From Jimgerdemannia flammicorona (lineage: Eukaryota; Mucoromycota; Endogonomycetes; Endogonales; Endogonaceae): a stretch of DNA of 10,333 nt. The stretch is taken from NCBI GenBank assembly GCA_003990745.1, contig RBNI01007419.1:1-10333 (forward strand), given 5' to 3'. The stretch's first letter is position 1. Each line of letters starts with the position of its first letter. The notes below the pieces were generated by a model. The model had not been told where the DNA came from, did no database searches, and saw only the letters and a program-made list of their open reading frames with translations. Position numbers and translations under genes: made by a program. Below, in pieces: positions 7,419-10,333 of the stretch.

Positions 7419-8094
7419 ATTTGGGGAGGAGGGTGGTTTGGAGAGAGCAGAGAGGGGCCAGGGTATTGGTGTCTGAACTCTTCACTGCTAGGTGAGGTAG
7501 ACCTGTGGAATGCATGGGTAGTAGAGGTACGATCCAAGGTTAATAATTAGAGGCAAGCTGGGATGAGAATTGGTGATACATAGGTGGCATAGACTGAAAT
7601 CCGAAGCTCAGAGGTACTGGGGGGAAGTGGGGAGGGAGTGAGGTGCTCAGTAGAGGTGACAAGTCTGGTGGGCATCTAGGAGACTAGAAAGACTACTTTT
7701 GAATTGGGCTGGACTACTGGAGGAGGAGGAGGTTTTGGACTGGAAGGCTAAGCAGGCCAAGCTAGAAGTGGTGGAGCTGCAGGAGTTGTTGAGGAAGGAG
7801 GAAGCAATGCAGGCTCAGGCTATAGCAGCGAGGCTGTGGTGGCAGGGATTGGAAGGAAAAAGGACCACAAAGTTTTTGTCCCATCTCCTTCATACTATGG
7901 GAGCAAGACACTGGTGGGAAGGAGTCCTTAACGATGAGGGAGAGATAGTATTAGGTGTGCAGGGGATCCTTGGCCTGCTGAGCTCCCACTGGAGCAACCT
8001 ATGGAGTGAAGAGGAGGAAGGGGAGGTAGCGCAGGACATAGAGCAGCATCTGGAAGAGTGGCACCCAGATCCTGCAGCAGAGTTGGGGGATCTT

Positions 8095-9170
8095 GGCCAA
8101 CCAGTCCTGGGAGAGGAGATCCTTCGAGTGCTGGCATCCGCAACCCTGGGGACAGTGCCTGGGGAGGATGATTTGCCTTGGGAGTTTTGGAAATATATGG
8201 CATCTGTAGAGGAGGTTCTGGAGGAGATGTCGCTAATGTGTGATGAGGTCATTAGAACTGGGGAGTGGATTGGAGGATAGTAGTTAGGGCTGGTGTCTCT
8301 GCTGTATAAGGACAAAGGGCATAGAGAGGACTGGAAGAACTGGAGGCTGGATATGGACTGCAAGCTGGTCACCAAAATCCTGGTGGTGAGGCTATAGGGT
8401 GTGGCCCAACAGGTGCTAGGGAAGGAGCAGCGAGGCTTTATGGGAGGCCAACTGATCCAAGATGGCATGGCATGAGTTCACGGGGTCATTGAAGGTGCTA
8501 GGACTACAGGGGTGAATGGCCGCTTGATCTTCCTGGACCAGGAGAAGGCCTATGATAGGGTTCAGAGAGTTTGGTTAGAGAAGGTACTGGAGCATATTGA
8601 GATACCAGTTGGTGTGCACTGGTCACTTATCAGATTACTGAAAGGGAGTAGAGCCATGATTCTGGTGAATGGCCACAGGGGGGCTTCTTCCCCTTGGGGA
8701 GGGGAGTGCCTCAGGTTGATCTGCTATCACCTATCCTTTATGTCTTCACCCTGGAGCCATTGTTGGATCAGATCTGGAAGAGAGTTGGGGGACTGAACAT
8801 CTTGGGTGTCAACTGGAAGGTGGGGGCCTTTGCTGATGATATGGTGGTTGGGTTGGGCTCGGTGGCAGATGTGGCTATGCTCAAGGAGACAGTTGAGTGG
8901 TATGAGCAATGCTCTGGGGCGAAACTCAACTGGCACAAGTGTGAGACAATGGTCCTAGGGGAAGGAGTCATAGGTGGGGACATCATTGGAACAATTGTCC
9001 TGGCTGGAGGGGTGGTATGGTACTTGGGTATCTATTTCTTAGTGTATGGCTCTTTACTTCCCAAGGAGTGGTGGGAGCACAAGCTGGTAGAATGGGGTAA
9101 AGCACTGACGAGCTGGGGTGGTAGACAGGTGTCGCTTACAGGAAGGGTAACTGTTCTGAATATGTATTAG
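8095..9170 (+). other. Reverse transcriptase domain of LINE ORF2
   Basis: RT blocks run in order: GTVPGEDDLPWEFWKY (the K-x-PG-x-DG-x-P region), VSLLYKDKGHREDWKNWR, LGKEQRGFMGGQLIQDG, IFLDQEKAYDRVQRVW (first catalytic Asp), a Gly-Val-Pro-Gln box with DLLSPILYVF, FADDMVVGL (catalytic Asp-Asp), SGAKLNWHKCETMVLG and WYLGIYF. The finger-to-palm part is split by a frameshift in the six-G run at 8678-8683 and by TAG 8278, 8281, 8395 and TGA 8473. The canonical R-x-G-x-x-Q-G-x-P-L-S-P box reads GVPQVDLLSP, so the Gly and Pro are lost. Confidence 0.93.
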
Positions 9171-9806
9171 ATGCCGAAGCTTTGATATCTGGGCTACCAT
9201 TTAGACTTCCCTAAGTGGGTGGTTAAGAAGCTTCTCAAGATGGCCTGTTCTTGGCTCTAGGCTGGACACCAGAGTCAGATTGGTTGGGAGGTACTAGCAC
9301 TACCTGTGGATCACAGAGGACTTGGCCTAGTGGACTTACCCAAGAGGCTACTCTGTCTGCAGGCTTGGTGGATGAAGAGGGCCAGTGAGCTGAGAGGAGG
9401 AGAATGGGTGCCCCTTATGCAGCATTTGTGGTAGGTGAGGGTGTCGCCACAGGGTGGCTCAGGGGATCTACTGTCCTTAGTGGCCCTGGATGATAGCCAG
9501 AGGATAAGATACAAAGGATTCTGATAGGGAGTAGTAGATGACACTCATCGCATTGGGATCTGTTGGCAAGAAACTGAAGGGGATGAGGACTGGGGTCCAG
9601 AGATGTGGAGGTGGGACAGGATCTTGTTGGGAGGGAATCTGGTCGAGGACTTCTGCTTAGAGGAGGGTATGGAGTGCCTTAGGGGTCTGGGGCAGGACCT
9701 TGGGCCAGAGACCTGGCAAGGGGCTGGGATTGGGGAGAGATGGGACTGGGCAGGCATCTGGTCTTGGTGCAAGGTTGTGGTGAAATGGCTCCCACCAAAA
9801 CTCTGA

Positions 9807-10333
9807 GTAGCATGGTGGAGGATGTTGCATCGAAATGTGATGTTAAATTTTAGGGCAGGACATCTGGTGGATGGCGGGTTTTTTGATTGTGAGGAGTTTT
9901 ATAATGTAGGGCAGGAGGGAGGGGTGGTGCAGACTTCTGAACATTGGCTGGGAGAGTGCGAGAGTATGGAGAATTTCTGGAAGGTAGTTGGAGAGAGGTT
10001 GGGAGTATCGGCACCTGACCTGGAGGTGGGTGGGTGGTAGGTGGCACTGCAGTCAAGGCTGGTGGAGAGGGTGGGGAATGAGTGGCTGATGGTTGGTTGG
10101 GTCATCACAATATGGGTGGGGCTCGCAGAACACTGGCGGAGCACCTTTGAGGAGGGCTCCAGGAGGCCGGTAAGACTGAGAATAGGGAGATGGGAGGAGC
10201 TGATGCTTGAGCTCTTCAAGGCATGGTGGATTGGTTGGGGCCCTAAGGGGGGGGGATGCAAGGGACTAGTAAGAAGGATTGTGGTGAAAAGTGGTAGTAG
10301 AGTTGTGGTAACGATGGATGGGGTATCATTTGT
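9807..10333 (+). other. zf-RVT-like zinc-binding domain and tail of LINE ORF2
   Basis: After TGA 9804-9806 the frame resumes VAWWRMLHRNVMLNFRAGH, then FFDCEEFYNV, QTSEHWLGECESMENFW and VVGERLG. This is the pattern of the RT-associated zinc-binding domain (Cys-x2-Cys, then Glu-x2-His-x4-Cys and a Trp). Here the first Cys, the His and the last Cys remain, but the second Cys position reads Phe. After TAG 10038-10040 a Trp-rich helical tail (GWVITIWVGLAEHWR) follows to the window edge. The C-terminus of ORF2 is not included. Confidence 0.75.

Larger units (their letters stand above)
4815..10333 (+). mobile_element. Decayed LINE (non-LTR retrotransposon), 3' end beyond the window
   Basis: Two consecutive coding regions on the plus strand show the LINE order: an ORF1 with an RRM-like segment, then an ORF2 with APE-type endonuclease, reverse transcriptase and a zf-RVT-like C-terminal domain. 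Every module is in the same orientation and most of the span can be read with only a handful of frame changes. No RNase H domain, poly(A) tail, 3' UTR or target-site duplication is in the window. The architecture fits fungal LINEs of the Tad1-like kind, though clade assignment needs a tree. The sense strand is strikingly G- and purine-rich. About 20 nonsense codons in ORF2 alone show the copy is inactive. The 5' boundary given is the first ORF1 ATG, so the element probably begins somewhat earlier. Confidence 0.92.
6732..10333 (+). pseudogene. LINE ORF2: endonuclease-reverse transcriptase polyprotein, inactivated, runs off the right edge
   Basis: ORF2 makes the target-site nick and copies the element RNA at it. 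ATG 6732 (MNSTTNIFSLNVNGLRG) starts 33 bases after the probable ORF1 stop, in the same frame. The frame holds to about 7550, shifts to the next frame near 7555-7585, and returns at a G run at 8678-8683. From there it stays open, apart from nonsense codons, to the window end. I count 20 in-frame stops: TAG at 6915, 7110, 7401, 7548, 7651, 8278, 8281, 8395, 9168, 9258, 9432, 9525 and 10038, and TGA at 7071, 7639, 7657, 8473, 9183, 9522 and 9804. None is TAA. Domains are listed separately. The longest uninterrupted pieces are 7699-8280 and 8694-9170. Confidence 0.92.

Noticed and set aside
7890..8468. 192-codon minus-strand open frame opposite the RT domain
   Set aside because: The opposite strand encodes recognisable RT blocks; this Ser/Pro-rich reading is a shadow.
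1..10333. tRNA, rRNA or LTR structures
   Set aside because: I found no cloverleaf, no rRNA-like conserved block, and no paired long terminal repeats.

Overview
This looks like a transposable-element graveyard from a eukaryote, most likely a repeat-rich fungal genome. The reasons are short AT-rich spliceosomal introns (GT...AG, 73 and 82 nt) in a multi-copy type of fungal DDE transposase-like gene, a decayed LINE (non-LTR retrotransposon) with endonuclease, reverse transcriptase and C-terminal zinc-binding modules, and the absence of bacterial gene spacing or Shine-Dalgarno structure. The phylum is uncertain. The transposase wording is familiar from arbuscular mycorrhizal fungi (Glomeromycotina) and also from some basidiomycetes. 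No intact protein-coding gene was found.

Layout. (1) 1-1568, minus strand, AT-rich: a broken three-exon DDE transposase-like gene that runs off the left edge. Its second exon opens with a long Asp/Glu-rich tract, seen on the plus strand as a CTTCAT-type simple repeat. (2) 1569-2866: no gene. It is a nested block of minisatellites and inverted repeats: a GGGAGATGAGAC-type hairpin, a 12-bp tandem array with inverted copies, a 32-bp tandem, an exact 33-bp inverted repeat, an 80-bp direct repeat and a 30-bp tandem. (3) 2867-4015, minus strand: one 382-codon reading frame of unrecognised family, interrupted only by three TGA codons. (4) 4016-4814: noncoding, with a 20-bp direct repeat and a small hairpin; the last part may be the 5' UTR of the LINE. 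(5) About 4815 to the right edge, plus strand, G-rich: a LINE. ORF1 (4815-6698) has Gly-rich, RRM-like and coiled-coil-like parts spread over three frames. ORF2 (6732 to the edge) has an APE-type endonuclease, RT with a FADD box, and a zf-RVT-like domain. The 3' end lies outside the window.

How it fits together: both transposon-derived loci and the unknown minus-strand gene are dead copies. Nonsense codons in the GC-richer half are almost all TGA or TAG, as expected if CGA and CAG codons decayed by C-to-T change, with a few frameshifts added. The abrupt change from AT-rich (about 1-2150) to G-rich DNA (about 4800 onward) suggests that the LINE and its surroundings have a different history from the left part. 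I see no novel functional system. The points most worth following up are the unknown 382-codon gene and the nested inverted minisatellite block.
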